Shown: positions 32,612-42,465, counted from the stretch's first letter. The stretch: DNA of 64,000 nt from Astropecten irregularis (GCA_963971285.1 OZ020244.1:33790001-33854000); one strand, 5' to 3'. Numbers and translations are program-made. Notes: generated by a model from the sequence alone, not told the origin.

Positions 32612-33096
32612 AGGATGCACCACACTAAATAGCTCAAAAATCAATGAGCCGAGCTGATTATCATAATGTGTGTACCCTCAAATGTTTTTTAAATATGCAA
32701 TTTGGGGGGTCGTGCAATTAATATATTGTGTAATTTTGACTGGTTATGACAACCTGGGGGTTCAGTGCTTCGACCTGTTGTGGAGACTTGAGATATTTTG
32801 GTTTAAAATCCGGTCCTACATTGTCTTGAACGTGGAGGGTTGCTTCATGAAAACTCGTAGCAAGTCGGTTACGGAATAAGGACAATTCGGGGGTGTTTTT
32901 TTCTTGGGGCAATTAGCAAAAAATCCAATCGGTTACCCATCCAAAAATTGAAAAGAATTGGGTAGATGAGAGTTCACACTATCATTAACACTATTGCACC
33001 AACAACTGAGAAACTTCTGGATGGTGATTTTTGAACTGTGAAGTTGAGGGATTTTACACTAAGGTCAATGGGAGTTTATTTAGTGTGGTGCACCCT
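32612..33096. mobile_element. 485 bp TIR element inside piggyBac, copy 2
   Basis: Same orientation and boundaries as 31157-31642, offset about 1454 bp. The flanks read TTATA on the left and TATAA on the right, suggesting a TA-containing target. Confidence 0.75.
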
Positions 33097-33117
33097 ATAA
33101 GCTAACTAAACTTGCGC

Positions 33118-33240
33118 AAGTCGCTCGTCGACTAAAGTCGCCATTGGGGCTCAAGCGGTGTGCAACGTATGGGCGACAAAAGTCGCCATTGGGGCTCAAG
33201 CGCAGTGCAACGCATGGGCGACTTTAGTCGCCATTGGGGC
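33118..33240 (+). repeat. piggyBac subterminal repeats
   Basis: Three copies of GTCGCCATTGGGGCT occur, with CAAGCG and GTGCAACG[C/T]ATGGGCGAC between them. The last abuts the right TIR. Such arrays are usual transposase-binding regions. Confidence 0.65.
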
Positions 33241-33252
33241 TGAAAGGGTTAA

Positions 33253-33602
33253 AGGGGCAAGGCCTCTTTATTGAGTTTGAGACAAAAATTGGACTCAACA
33301 GTTCGTAAACAGTGCAAACAGTCTCCATGGGAAATCTTGGTCCATCAGATGCTGGGTTTTTCAAGCAAATCAAGATTTAGTGTTTTTCCAAAGATCGTTC
33401 GTCCAAACGATTTTTGGAACAAACATAAAGTAAACTATTCTTCATGTTTTATAAGAAAAATCGAGTTGGGTTGTCGCTAGTTTCTCGTGACTCAGATGTC
33501 CGATTGAGCTCAAATTTTCACAGGTTTATTATTTCATGTACATGTTTGATCAGACAAAGTATGAGTGCAGTCCTGTGACTTTACCAATCATGTATTGTAC
33601 CT
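33253..33602 (+). mobile_element. Family B TTAA MITE, next to piggyBac
   Basis: It begins at the TTAA that also bounds the piggyBac-like element and ends GTACCT-TTAA (33603-33606). It is the counterpart of 27717-28059, which lacks the piggyBac-like insertion. Confidence 0.7.
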
Positions 33603-33704
33603 TTAAGGTTTGTAGAATGTATGTGCTGACTATGGTAAACTTTTTACAAGTAATAAACTGCTGAGAACTGCTCAACATTCAAAATAATGACCAGAAATTT
33701 ATCA

Positions 33705-33945
33705 AATGCTTAGAGTTAGGATGAGCTGATGTTTTCGATCCTAGCAGGATCTTTATTGAAGATCCTAATAGGATCGAAACGTCCATGATATACTCTTGTA
33801 AGTCTTGTTAGGAAAGTTTGAATATGTATGATAGATATGAAAGATGTGATGCAGTTTGTATAACCAATCTCTGTCCCTCTTGATGCAATATTCAAATCAC
33901 ACATTAGTGGAGCATTTGGTTGATTTTCATCATTCAAAGTCATTT
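33705..33945. repeat. GATCCTAGCAGGATC-type repeat, second copy
   Basis: Same content as 28150-28395, part of the duplicated array spacer. Confidence 0.6.
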
Positions 33946-33949
33946 AAAA

Positions 33950-34851
33950 AAAAAATCTGTAGACAGAAGTACAATTTCCTACATCTCACAAACACAATCA
34001 AATCCTTACCTGAAAAAAAATCAGAAATCTTTGTATGAGTGCACATTTAATGCAGTAACTGGATTTATAAATAGCTGTTTTAATGTTGATAAATATATAT
34101 ACTTCTGATGTGGGCCTTTTGTGTCATACATTTAAAACCAATCTATAAAATGACTACATGTAGTTGATTACAACATGGTTTCACAAGGCAACCCTGAATA
34201 TATATATTGACCAACAGTGTCAGCTGATTGGTCAATTGTTGTGGGTGGGTGGGGCTTAATGTCTCAACCTGTTAATATCATTAATGCAGACTACACATGA
34301 TTAAACTTCATTTTCTACACATTGAATTCTCCAAGCAGCCAGTTATAATTGTGAGAGCATTTGAGGAAAGTGAAAGAGTTAATGATTCAATATCTTGTAC
34401 AACATTCAAGCAACAGTTGTGGCATAGTGGGAGCTATGTGTACTATAACAAAGAAATTAATATTTAAGTTCACTACCTGTTGACAATAAACATATTCATA
34501 TCTAGAATCTGTTTACCTGATGCATTCTGAAGTTGTTGTAAACATATCACAAAACACAATTAAATATCTGAAAGGGAAATATTTCACCTGTAATATACTT
34601 TCACAATTTAATATATGATATAATAATTGAAATTCCGAAATGTTGAGACACACAGCAAAATGAGTTGAAAATTCAGCAGGTTTCATGAGTCTGTTCAGCT
34701 TTTCAGAGGCAAAGGTTTATTGACCTCTGGTCCTTGAAATCTTCAGAATGGTCTCAGGTTTCATTTTCTGTTGGATAGCCACTTTTCCCATCAGTATCTC
34801 CATTTTGGATTTGTGGGACACATACATTTGTATTAAAATTATTTCTGTTAC
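33950..34851. other. Array spacer
   Basis: This is AT-rich sequence. 34215-34500 resembles 3770-3805 and 4790-5010 (GGTGGGGCTTAATGTCTCAACCTG), including the paralogous site without the DIRS element near 34478. There is no gene. Confidence 0.45.
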
Positions 34852-34855
34852 TTAA

Positions 34856-35211
34856 AGGTAGTATCATACTTTGGTTAGAGACCAAAACAGAAATGTTCAA
34901 AGATTTACGTGTAACTTACAGGGTATGAAGATGATGCTAGTAGAAACATACCGTTAAAATGTATCGCCTGAAATGGTGTATTTATCCAGAAATTAGTAAA
35001 ACAACGACCAAAAATCTTTTTGATCTTTTAAAAGATCAAAAATAAAAGAGAAAAGACCTAAGAAATACTGTGGCCGTTTTTCACAATTTTCTCAAAAAGT
35101 GGGCACCGTATTGGACTGAAATTTTCACAGATGACTGTGACTGTATCTTGCTTGATTTTTTCGCCCTTGAATCTGTACTTCTTCGACAAAAACAAAATTA
35201 TGATACTACCT
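34856..35211 (+). mobile_element. Family A TTAA MITE, copy A4
   Basis: 356 bp, TTAA on both sides (34852-34855, 35212-35215), TIRs intact. Confidence 0.8.
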
Positions 35212-35624
35212 TTAAATTAACAACACTTTTATCACAGAAGCTTTGATATCATTTAAGCTATTACGTGAAAGTTTTGTTGAGTTTAACATTTATTATCATT
35301 AATTATTCAAATTCTGAAATTAACAACTCCACCTTTCCAAAATATTTTTCAAAACGATCCATTGAAGTGCAGCAATGTCCAAACTTTTGTGAAGAATGTT
35401 TTTAAACATTGTGAAAAAATGGCCAATATGTTTTAGAGATCAATATAGAACTTGCCTTGTATCCAATGGGCTGAGTTTCAGTCTACTTGTAGGTTAAACT
35501 GCAAATGTTCTGTTCAGTTATCTGCTGTTTGATTTCATGATGATAGGCTAATCCTCAAATGTAGACACTTAGCAAAGAATGCACTTCTAATTAGTTATGA
35601 TGTGATTTTGGTATGACTGGTGAG
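35212..35624. repeat. Type B lectin 3' flank, copy 7
   Basis: Shares its sequence with 28797-29223 throughout and with 11880-12070 in its lectin-proximal half. Confidence 0.7.
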
Positions 35625-36146
35625 TTAAGGAGCTGTGAAGCGGCCATTGGCATCAGCCTGCAGGCAGAACATCTTGGGGGTAGAAGATGGACTGGTAGAG
35701 ATCTTGCACATTGTAGCTCTGTTATTGGAGCAATTTAGGTCAGCCAACAGACCATCCATTAAAAATCTCATAGTGATGCAGTTTCCCCCATCTGGCTCTC
35801 CTTGTTCCCAGTTGAAGTAGTTGCACTCCTGACCTTCCCCACCAGACTTCATCCACTTGCCTTCCTCCTCCTTGTCAGTACAGCCAACCCAGAGAGGTCC
35901 CTTCTGAATATATCCCTCTTGGACTTTCCTTGTGTACATCTGCCAGATGAACTCTTGCTCACTGAGGGAGTCAGGAACCACCAAGCCCCCTCCCATGTTA
36001 GAGCAGGCTTTAGATGCTGCTTCCCAAGTCATTTTCTTATTCAGCAGCTGGTAGCAAGAACCACCAAATCCTTCTTGACCGGGCCAGCAATGCTGGGCAT
36101 GAACATGCCAAACATTGAGTGCTACGTACAGCAAAATAAGCCTCAT
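35625..36146 (-). CDS. Secreted C-type lectin-domain protein, copy 7
   Basis: It encodes 173 aa, ATG at 36144-36146. The signal peptide is MRLILLYVALNVWHVHAQ, the most diverged of the set. All eight CTLD cysteines and the tail Cys are present. The sugar triplet is EPD (GEPDGGN), one change from EPN. The WND position reads LAD (GLLADLNC), losing the conserved Trp and probably weakening the Ca2+ site or fold. It is the outermost copy, adjacent to the DMTF1-like exons, which run on the opposite strand. Confidence 0.85.
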   Translation of the reverse strand: MRLILLYVALNVWHVHAQHCWPGQEGFGGSCYQLLNKKMTWEAASKACSNMGGGLVVPDSLSEQEFIWQMYTRKVQEGYIQKGPLWVGCTDKEEEGKWMKSGGEGQECNYFNWEQGEPDGGNCITMRFLMDGLLADLNCSNNRATMCKISTSPSSTPKMFCLQADANGRFTAP

Positions 36147-36607
36147 TGCTCAGGAACTAGATTAAGATTGCTCTCCTGTTGAATTCTCAGCCTTCCAGTT
36201 TCACTGGAGGGTCAAATGAAGTGTTCGTCTTCTTTCAGGTGTGCTTTAAAATGTGGCACCAAATATACTGCAAACTAGTATCAGATGCATGATAGTCCAG
36301 CTATTCCGATGCCACCAACTGATTAATTTACATGTATACTGCATTTCTGTGTAATTGGCTGTTACATTCAAATGACACTCTTCCCATTCTGTGTGCATGT
36401 TCAATTAACAATTCTTCATATCTAAAATGCAGGCGTCTGTTACAATAAATTGTATTCATTGGTTACAGTTGTTGGCCGTGATGGCTGTTGACATCTCTCC
36501 AAATTCAACGTGATCAATAATTTTTTTTTTTCTAGAAATGCTCGTACTGCTGGTACGTTACGTCAAAAGTTGCTTTAAAAGGTTCCAGGCAGTGTCTACT
36601 GAGTTAA

Positions 36608-36640
<33 letters not shown>

Positions 36641-36832
36641 GGTGGTGTTGAACACAATCTCGAGCACAAGGTTCTCTCTGTGGGAAATAGTAATGGTTAT
36701 TGTAAATCTGTGAACATTCCTCTTTTGGTTTCTTACCAAAAGTATGATACTACTGTTAAGCGCTGAGTGGGAAACTCTGAGCAAACTGTTTCACAGAAAT
36801 TTATCTTTCTTTCTCGTCTCCTTTTGTTCCAG
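36147..36832. other. Spacer between lectin copy 7 and first DMTF1-like exon
   Basis: It contains a (GTT)n microsatellite at 36609-36642, a poly-T run, and the right-end fragment of a family A MITE at 36724-36757. I see no Myb-encoding exon. Confidence 0.5.
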
Positions 36833-36984
36833 ATTGGCCGAAACGGATGCGGAGAATGACAGCCAAGTCAACTGGGAAGAGTTGGCCAAGAACTGGAGGA
36901 GCGTCCGATCCCCGCAGTGGCTTCGATCCAAGTGGTGGATGCTGAAGAGGCACATCATGGGCCACGATGAGATGCGCCTTAGCA
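36833..36984 (+). CDS. DMTF1: DMTF1-like exon A: Myb/SANT repeat
   Basis: Acceptor TTGTTCCAG and donor AGCA|GTAAGT bound 152 bp that start with one base of a split codon. The product contains VNWEELAKNWRSVRSPQWLR followed by SKWWMLKRHI. The SVRSPQWLRSKWW core is the hallmark of the last Myb repeat of DMTF1, a nuclear cyclin D-binding transcription factor. Preceding Myb repeats must be on upstream exons, which I do not find in this window. It exits with one base of the next codon, matching exon B. Confidence 0.8.
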
Positions 36985-37030
36985 GTAAGTAATCTGATTC
37001 CCTCTTCCATTTCCCCTTGGCTGCGTTAGA

Positions 37031-37190
37031 GCGAGCTACTCGCGTTAACACAAGTATATGCCTGAGCCCTCGAACGGCTGGAGTACAACACTCGGGTCAG
37101 CAAGAGTATACTCTCTAGATATGGGGAGTATACTCCTGCACCAGAGAGTATTGCGTTCGCATCATACTCGTGTTATCGGGAGTAACCGCT
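37031..37190. mobile_element. Short inverted-repeat element in DMTF1-like intron
   Basis: Ends GAGCGAGCTACTCGCGTTAA and the inverse of GAGCGGTTACTCCCGATAAC pair imperfectly over about 30 bp. The centre is GAGTATACTC palindromic. MITE-like. Confidence 0.45.
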
Positions 37191-37359
37191 CAAATCAGCC
37201 CCTTTTACAAATATTAAGCCATTTCTCCTTTTGTGATTGTTGTATGAAATCAGTCAGTCCGCTGTGATCAAGTTAGGGCTTGATTTTTTGACAGTGTCCA
37301 TTGTGACATCATCAAACTTTCACAGTGGACCGCCACTTAAATGTACACAGCTCAGGCGT

Positions 37360-37660
37360 GGTTTTAGAGCCAATATTTTTTGGGGGGCAAGACGAGCCAT
37401 GATTTTTTTGGGGGGGGGCCTAGAAGGGCCACTTATTTTGGGGCTATACCCTTCTTCTAACACTCGCTTCTGCTTTGTCTTATTAGGAGTAGAAAAACAT
37501 GCACCTATAGCCTACACAACCCGTTGTTCATTTAATTGGTGCATAATAACTGAAAAGATCCAGTATTTTTCAGTATTTTTTTTTTCAATTGCATTTTTTT
37601 TTTTGGGGGGGCTAGACACAGTTTTGAGGGGGCTCAAGCCCCTCCCCCAGCAAATACCAA
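37360..37660. repeat. G-rich dispersed-repeat-like segment
   Basis: Runs of G (TTTTGGGGGGG) flank a T-rich centre, with GGGGCTAGACACAG and CAAGCCCCTCCCCC at the right. It resembles a decayed inverted repeat. No coding content. Confidence 0.35.
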
Positions 37661-37872
37661 ACATCATCCTTTGGCTCCCAATTTGTGTGTACAATACATA
37701 CCTAATATGGTTCTTGAAATCACTATAACGAATGATTACTATAACAAAGAATATCTGTGCATCCTGCCATGTTCGTTACAGCAGTCGTACTCGTAATGGT
37801 ACATCAGATTGCTGATTTAATGCAAACACTGAAAATGTTCATTGTTTCTTTTTAATACCTTCTCACCATCAG

Positions 37873-38001
37873 TGCTTGTTGAGCACCTACGCAGCAACCC
37901 TGGAGGTGTCAAGCCTATGAAGCCCTACAGAGGATCCAAACGGCCCCTACCTGGCGTACACATGTCAGTGCCTGTGGCCAGCTTGTCCGTGCCTCTAGGA
38001 A
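37873..38001 (+). CDS. DMTF1: DMTF1-like exon B
   Basis: Acceptor TCACCATCAG and donor GGAA|GTAAGT bound 129 bp. Joined to exon A the frame reads through with no stop: an MLVEHLRSNPGGVKP region, then basic KPYRGSKRPLPG, then hydrophobic SVPVASLSVPLG. The position just after the last Myb repeat matches the start of the C-terminal half in DMTF1. The phase entering is 2 bases and leaving 1 base. The satellite begins a few tens of bases downstream of the donor. Confidence 0.7.
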
Positions 38002-38027
38002 GTAAGTGGACATTGAGTCGGACTCGA

Positions 38028-38216
38028 GTCACTATTTTCGTGACTTGCGACTTGACTTGGAAATACCAGCTTTGACTTGTGACTTGACTTGGACTTGCAA
38101 ACAATGACTTGTGACTTGACTTGGACTTGCAAACTTTGACTTGTGACTTGACTTGGACTTGCAAACAATGACTTGTGACTTGACTTGGACTTGCAAACAA
38201 TGACTTGTTGCCAACC
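38028..38216 (+). repeat. 32 bp satellite, block 1
   Basis: About four head-to-tail copies of TGACTTGTGACTTGACTTGG plus ACTTGCAAACAA follow a degenerate lead-in. A second block with the same ACTTG words is at 38449-38606, suggesting the two blocks belong to one larger element. Confidence 0.8.
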
Positions 38217-38448
38217 CAAGTCAGATGCTACTCGAGTGACAAATCAGAGCAGGAAATAACAACCATTTTGTTTTCGATAAATACTTCCAGATTTTCCAAT
38301 GATTTCGCGCGAACTGTCTAGTTTGTGACGCGGGGCGACTAGATTCGACAATGTGCAATACTGTCGCCCTGGCCCCACATGCTTACAGTCGGATTTTTGT
38401 TTGGTTTGGTCAAAATCCAGATGCATTTACATTATATTGCCTTGATGC

Positions 38449-38606
38449 CCTTAGGATTTTGTGACTTGCAACTTGACTTGTGTTAACACCAAATGACTTG
38501 GACTTGACTTGACTTGCCCTGTTTCCAAATGACTTGTGACTTGACTTGTGACAGGACCCAGTGACTTGTGACTTGACTTGGACTTGCACAAAATGACTTG
38601 CTGCCA
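38449..38606 (+). repeat. 32 bp satellite, block 2
   Basis: Irregular copies of GTGACTTGACTTGGACTTG with spacers TGTTAACACCAAA and CCTGTTTCCAAA. Confidence 0.7.
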
Positions 38607-38609
38607 TCT

Positions 38610-39205
38610 CTGGTTTTGACACAAATTGAATGGTCATGTAATCATGTCCTTCCTCACATTTCGAAAATATTGTGGCCAGTCGGTCTGGAGTGTCGGAGGA
38701 CTCAAGCCTCTCATAGTCAGTTTACTGGTTGTGGGTTCGAATCCAGCTGTCAGGAGATTTTGATTTCAACCTTGGACAAGATGCTTTGCCACAAATATGG
38801 TCAATTTTAAATAGTGCGCCACCAAGAGTGTACCTTATTTGCCTTTGAGAAAGATCCTGTTAGGATCGAAACGCGTCAGGCCCTCCCTTACTTTAATCAT
38901 TTGATGTATTTCAGGTCATTTTGGCCGATGAGCAGTTTGCAGCAGTTTATTACTTGTATTGACCAAGAGTTTACAACACGTTGGCCAATTACAATGCACG
39001 TTATTTGTCAACCCAATGCAAATGTGGAAAGAGTCAACAGATTCTGAGCATTGTGATTGGTGTATTGCAAACTCTTGATTGTGCACTATTTGGATTTGCC
39101 TGCATTGTCTCGTTTTCATCCAAGAGTAGAACAGGCATATGTGTCATTTAGTAGCCGAATCTGTATATATTTCCAGGAATTTAAGTTGATTAAATTCCAA
39201 AATCC
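38610..39205. other. Intron sequence between satellite and family A fragments
   Basis: Holds a B-box-like GTGGGTTCGAATCCAGCTG at 38729 and a GATCCTGTTAGGATCGAAACG motif at 38854, both marks of dispersed repeats. No exon recognised. Confidence 0.4.
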
Positions 39206-39208
39206 TTA

Positions 39209-39667
39209 GAAAAGATTTTTTTTAAATACTTTGACCGTTTTTCACTCTTTTCTCAAAAAGCGGTCTGGAATTTCATAGATGATTGTAACTGTATCTTTAT
39301 TGATATTTTAACCCATGACTTTTAACCCAGTGCATTTCTTTGACAAAAATCGAAGTATGAAATTACCTTTAAAGGTAGTATCATACTTTGGTAAGAAACA
39401 AAAACAGAAACGTTAACAGATTTACTTATAACTTACAGGGTATGAAGATGGTGGTGGTAGAAACGTGCCCTTAAAATATTTCCGCCTGAAATGGTGTATT
39501 TATCCAGAAATTAGTCAAACAACGACCGAAAATCATTTTGATCTTTTAAAAGATCAAAAATAAAAGAGAAAAGACTTAAGAAATATTGTGGCTGTTTTTC
39601 ACTGTTTTCTCAAAACAGTGTTACTGTATCTGTCTTGATATTTTTGCCCATGAATCTGTATTTCTGT
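39209..39667 (+). mobile_element. Family A TTAA MITEs: right fragment plus truncated copy A5
   Basis: A right-end fragment (39209-39368) ends AATTACCT, then one TTAA (39369-39372) is shared with a second element starting AGGTAGTATCATACTTTGG. The second copy loses its right end near 39667. Both lie in the intron between exons B and C. Confidence 0.7.
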
Positions 39668-39901
39668 ACTGAATCTGTACAAATGCACATGTGTTTTCCA
39701 ATCCACATGTACAAAGACACTGCATTATTCCAAAACTTTAAAATTTGATGCCATTGAATTGTGAATGCATTACAAATGTTTCTTAGGTATTCATAGATTA
39801 TCACGACATAACCCATCTATAACAATTATTGATGGAGTATACAAATCAGGTGTATTTGTTAGATTTGTTTCAATAAATCCTTGCTTCTTTTTGGCCAACA
39901 G

Positions 39902-40056
39902 CAACCTCTGAGCAAGTGGACGTATATCAATATGAAGTCCTGGATGCTTCAATGGGCTTGACGCCCAGCAGTACCGGTACATACGTCCTCCACAGTACGG
40001 CAGGCCCTGGAGAGGCTGCGGCTAGCGCTGAAGGCTACATCATGGCTGCCATGCAG
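39902..40056 (+). CDS. DMTF1: DMTF1-like exon C
   Basis: Acceptor TTTGGCCAACAG and donor ATGCAG|GTACTG bound 155 bp. In phase with exon B it encodes SEQVDVYQYEVLDAS, then STGTYVLHSTAG, then an Ala/Glu-rich stretch ending AAMQ. The pattern of a short aromatic/acidic block followed by TGTYVLxS resembles the human DMTF1 region after the Myb domain. The exon leaves in phase 0. Confidence 0.7.
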
Positions 40057-40403
40057 GTACTGAGAATAGGCTTGGAATTCTCAAATCTTTTTCGTTCTTC
40101 GCCGCTTTGGTTGTGGTATTTACCCTACTGCATAAGTCTGCAGTTTTCTAATGAAGATTGTATTGTTTCTCTCTTTTCTTGTATCTGAACTTGAGCTACC
40201 TAACTTCAAGTTTCAGGAGTCAAAAAAAGGACTTATGAAAGAAGAAACTAAAACCTTTTTGTCATGTTTGTGTAACATTTGGTCTTAACTGTTTGGGTAT
40301 GTTACGAATCCTGTACTGTACCTATGCCCACCTTAGCAACGCCATATGTTTCACTTACCGCATGTGACTGATTTTGTCCTGGATAATGGACGACAACGAC
40401 TCT

Positions 40404-40790
40404 CAATACGGGCGTTTCACAATTTAGAGCGCCACCAAGAGGGCAGCAGGGAGAGGCCGATTTACGCGGTGCATGATGGGAAATTGTCGACATTGGAGAT
40501 TTTTCCCCCTATACGTTCGCCATTTTACCCACCGTATATCTTTCATACATGGGTATTTCTCAATGTTTTCCAGTTTGGATGTGTGTGCTGTGCATCTGAA
40601 AGATACGCAAACATAAACCATTGTGATAACACGTGAAATAAACGCTCAAAATGACCCAAGAATTAGCAATAATGTTGAACGTATAGGGGAAAAATCTCCG
40701 ATGTCGACAATTTCCCATCATGCACCGCGTAAATCGGCCTCTCCCTGCTGCCCTCTTGGTGGCGCTATAAATTGTGAAACGCCCGTATTG
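40404..40790. mobile_element. Foldback MITE in DMTF1-like intron
   Basis: Arms of about 115 bp start CAATACGGGCGTTTCACAAT and are almost perfectly complementary (40404-40519 and 40676-40790). The spacer is about 155 bp. No ORF. Insertion lies between exons C and D. Confidence 0.8.
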
Positions 40791-40878
40791 GTCAATGCGC
40801 ACTGTTTGATAGACAGGCCAGAAGGGTCAATGAATTGTCAGTAAATTTGTTGATGATCTTGTGCCTTCCTTCTTACAG

Positions 40879-41104
40879 GGAGATCAACTCCAGAGCAATG
40901 AGAATGTCACAGTCCACCTGAACCACTTGAACCGCACCTTGCTCCCCTCCGGTCAGATCCTAATCTCTGCCATCACCAAGAATCCCATCATATCCACTAA
41001 TCCCGTCACGGAATCCTCATCGGTTAGACACTATGAAGCTATAGCAAGGAAGAGAGAAGAGCACATTGCCTCGTTAGAGGGAGATGGAGAGGACAGCACG
41101 GATG
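40879..41104 (+). CDS. DMTF1: DMTF1-like exon D
   Basis: Acceptor CCTTCTTACAG and donor GATG|GTAGGA bound 226 bp, entered in phase 0 and left with one base. It encodes LQSNENVTVHLNHLNRTLLP, then GQILISAITKNP, then a charged HYEAIARKREEHIASLEG segment that could form a helix. The NxNVTV block resembles one in DMTF1. No stop in the joined frame. Confidence 0.7.
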
Positions 41105-41687
41105 GTAGGATAATCTCATTATTACTAATCACTAATACAGATATGTCTGCTAATCCTAATCCACAAGGTAACTGATTGCATCCACTAATCCCTAATATGG
41201 ATACGTGTAAAATATCAAATCTGATAATCCTAGTCCACAAAGTAGCTGATTGCATCCACTTATTCAGATACATGTTGTAAAATATTTTATCTGCTAAATC
41301 TTAGTCGTCACAAAGTAGCAGATTAGATCCACAAATACATTGAAGAATTAGTCAGATCCTGGTAGAATATTTTACAAGCAGTGGAATATGATAATCTAAT
41401 AATCTGGTAATCCTTTCTACAAAAAATAAAGATTTGTAGCCACTTTTCTACAAAAAGATATCATTGTTTAAAGACTGGCCACTGTACTGGAAGATATGGA
41501 AAGTAACACTGCTTCTTTTGTAGTCAAAATTGTTTCGCAACCAAAATATAGGTCTTCAAAGTAACTTCTTTACTTTCATGTAATCATTTGAAGAATACAA
41601 TTTTTATTTATTAATTTTTTTTACAGATATAAGCAGACGTTTAAATCTTATAACAAAGCTTTTTGTGAAACGCTGTTGAAACTTCAG
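41105..41687. other. DMTF1-like intron with CTAATCC repeats
   Basis: The first 300 bp has several spaced copies of CACTAATCC and CTGATTGCATCCACT, a local degenerate tandem. No exon. Confidence 0.45.
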
Positions 41688-41998
41688 GTCTTGAGTCGAT
41701 GCCAGTTCAAGTCAGACTGACGCAGCAAGGCGACATGGATGACCAATCAGGACACTCCGACGAGAATGCACTCGGCCAATCACAGCTCATCCCCAGCAGC
41801 GACCACGGCGGTCAGCTGGCCGGCGATATCAACCAGTCGGACCAGGCCGAGGACAATCCGCTCAACCAGTCGGCGATGCTGAGGGGTCATCACGACAGCC
41901 AGCTGACCGGTGACCTCAACCAGTCTGACCAGTCGGAGGAGCATTCCCTGAGTAACCGGTCCCAGTTGATAGGCACAGATGCAGTACTAACCCAGCAG
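41688..41998 (+). CDS. DMTF1: DMTF1-like exon E with 29-residue repeats
   Basis: Acceptor GAAACTTCAG and donor CAGCAG|GTAAGC bound 311 bp. The frame continues from exon D and leaves in phase 0. It is rich in Gln, Ser and Asp. Two tandem 29-residue units start at 41804 and 41891, each with QL[AT]GD[IL]NQSDQ followed by acidic residues. Low-complexity polar sequence of this kind fits a transactivation region, by inference. A possible earlier weak unit precedes them. Confidence 0.7.
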
Positions 41999-42110
41999 GT
42001 AAGCCTGATATTCATTCTTCCCCGCTCATCGAAAAATTCACACGTGCAGATTCACGTAGCAACACGCTGCAGCAGTTATGTCCAGAATTTACAACTTTTC
42101 CCACACTTAA

Positions 42111-42465
42111 AAGTAGTATCATACTGTGGTTTTTATCAAAGAAATACAGATTCGTGGGCACAAATATCAAGACAGATACAGTCACAGTCATCTGTGAAAA
42201 TTTCAGTCCCATACGGTGCCCACTTTTTGAGAAAACAGTGAAAAACGGCCACAGTATTTCTTATGTTGTTTTTCTTTTTGATCTTTAAAAGATCAAAAAG
42301 ATTTTCGGCCGTTGTTTTACTAATTTCTGGATAAATACACAATTTCAGACGGAAACATTTTAACAGTAGGTTTCTACTAGCACTATCTTCATACCCTGAA
42401 AGTTATACATAAATCTGTGAACATTTCTGTTTTGGTCTCTTAAATTCCAAAGTATGATACTACCT
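42111..42465 (-). mobile_element. Family A TTAA MITE, copy A6, reverse orientation
   Basis: TTAA at 42107-42110 and 42466-42469; the interior is the inverse of the other family A copies. It lies about 110 bp inside the 17 kb intron. Confidence 0.8.

Larger units (their letters stand above)
30436..33248 (-). mobile_element. piggyBac-like element, internally deleted
   Basis: 14 bp TIRs CCCTTTCAGCCCCA and TGGGGCTGAAAGGG are flanked by TTAA (30432-30435 and 33249-33252). Subterminal repeats are present at the right end. The left half encodes the N-terminal part of a transposase on the minus strand (30693-30974). The DDD catalytic region is absent, replaced by two 485 bp repeats and 969 bp between them. 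A paralogous site at 27713 has a single TTAA and no element. Confidence 0.85.

Noticed and set aside
38028..38606. CRISPR-like direct repeats
   Set aside because: The repeats abut without unique spacers and the context is an intron; it is a satellite.
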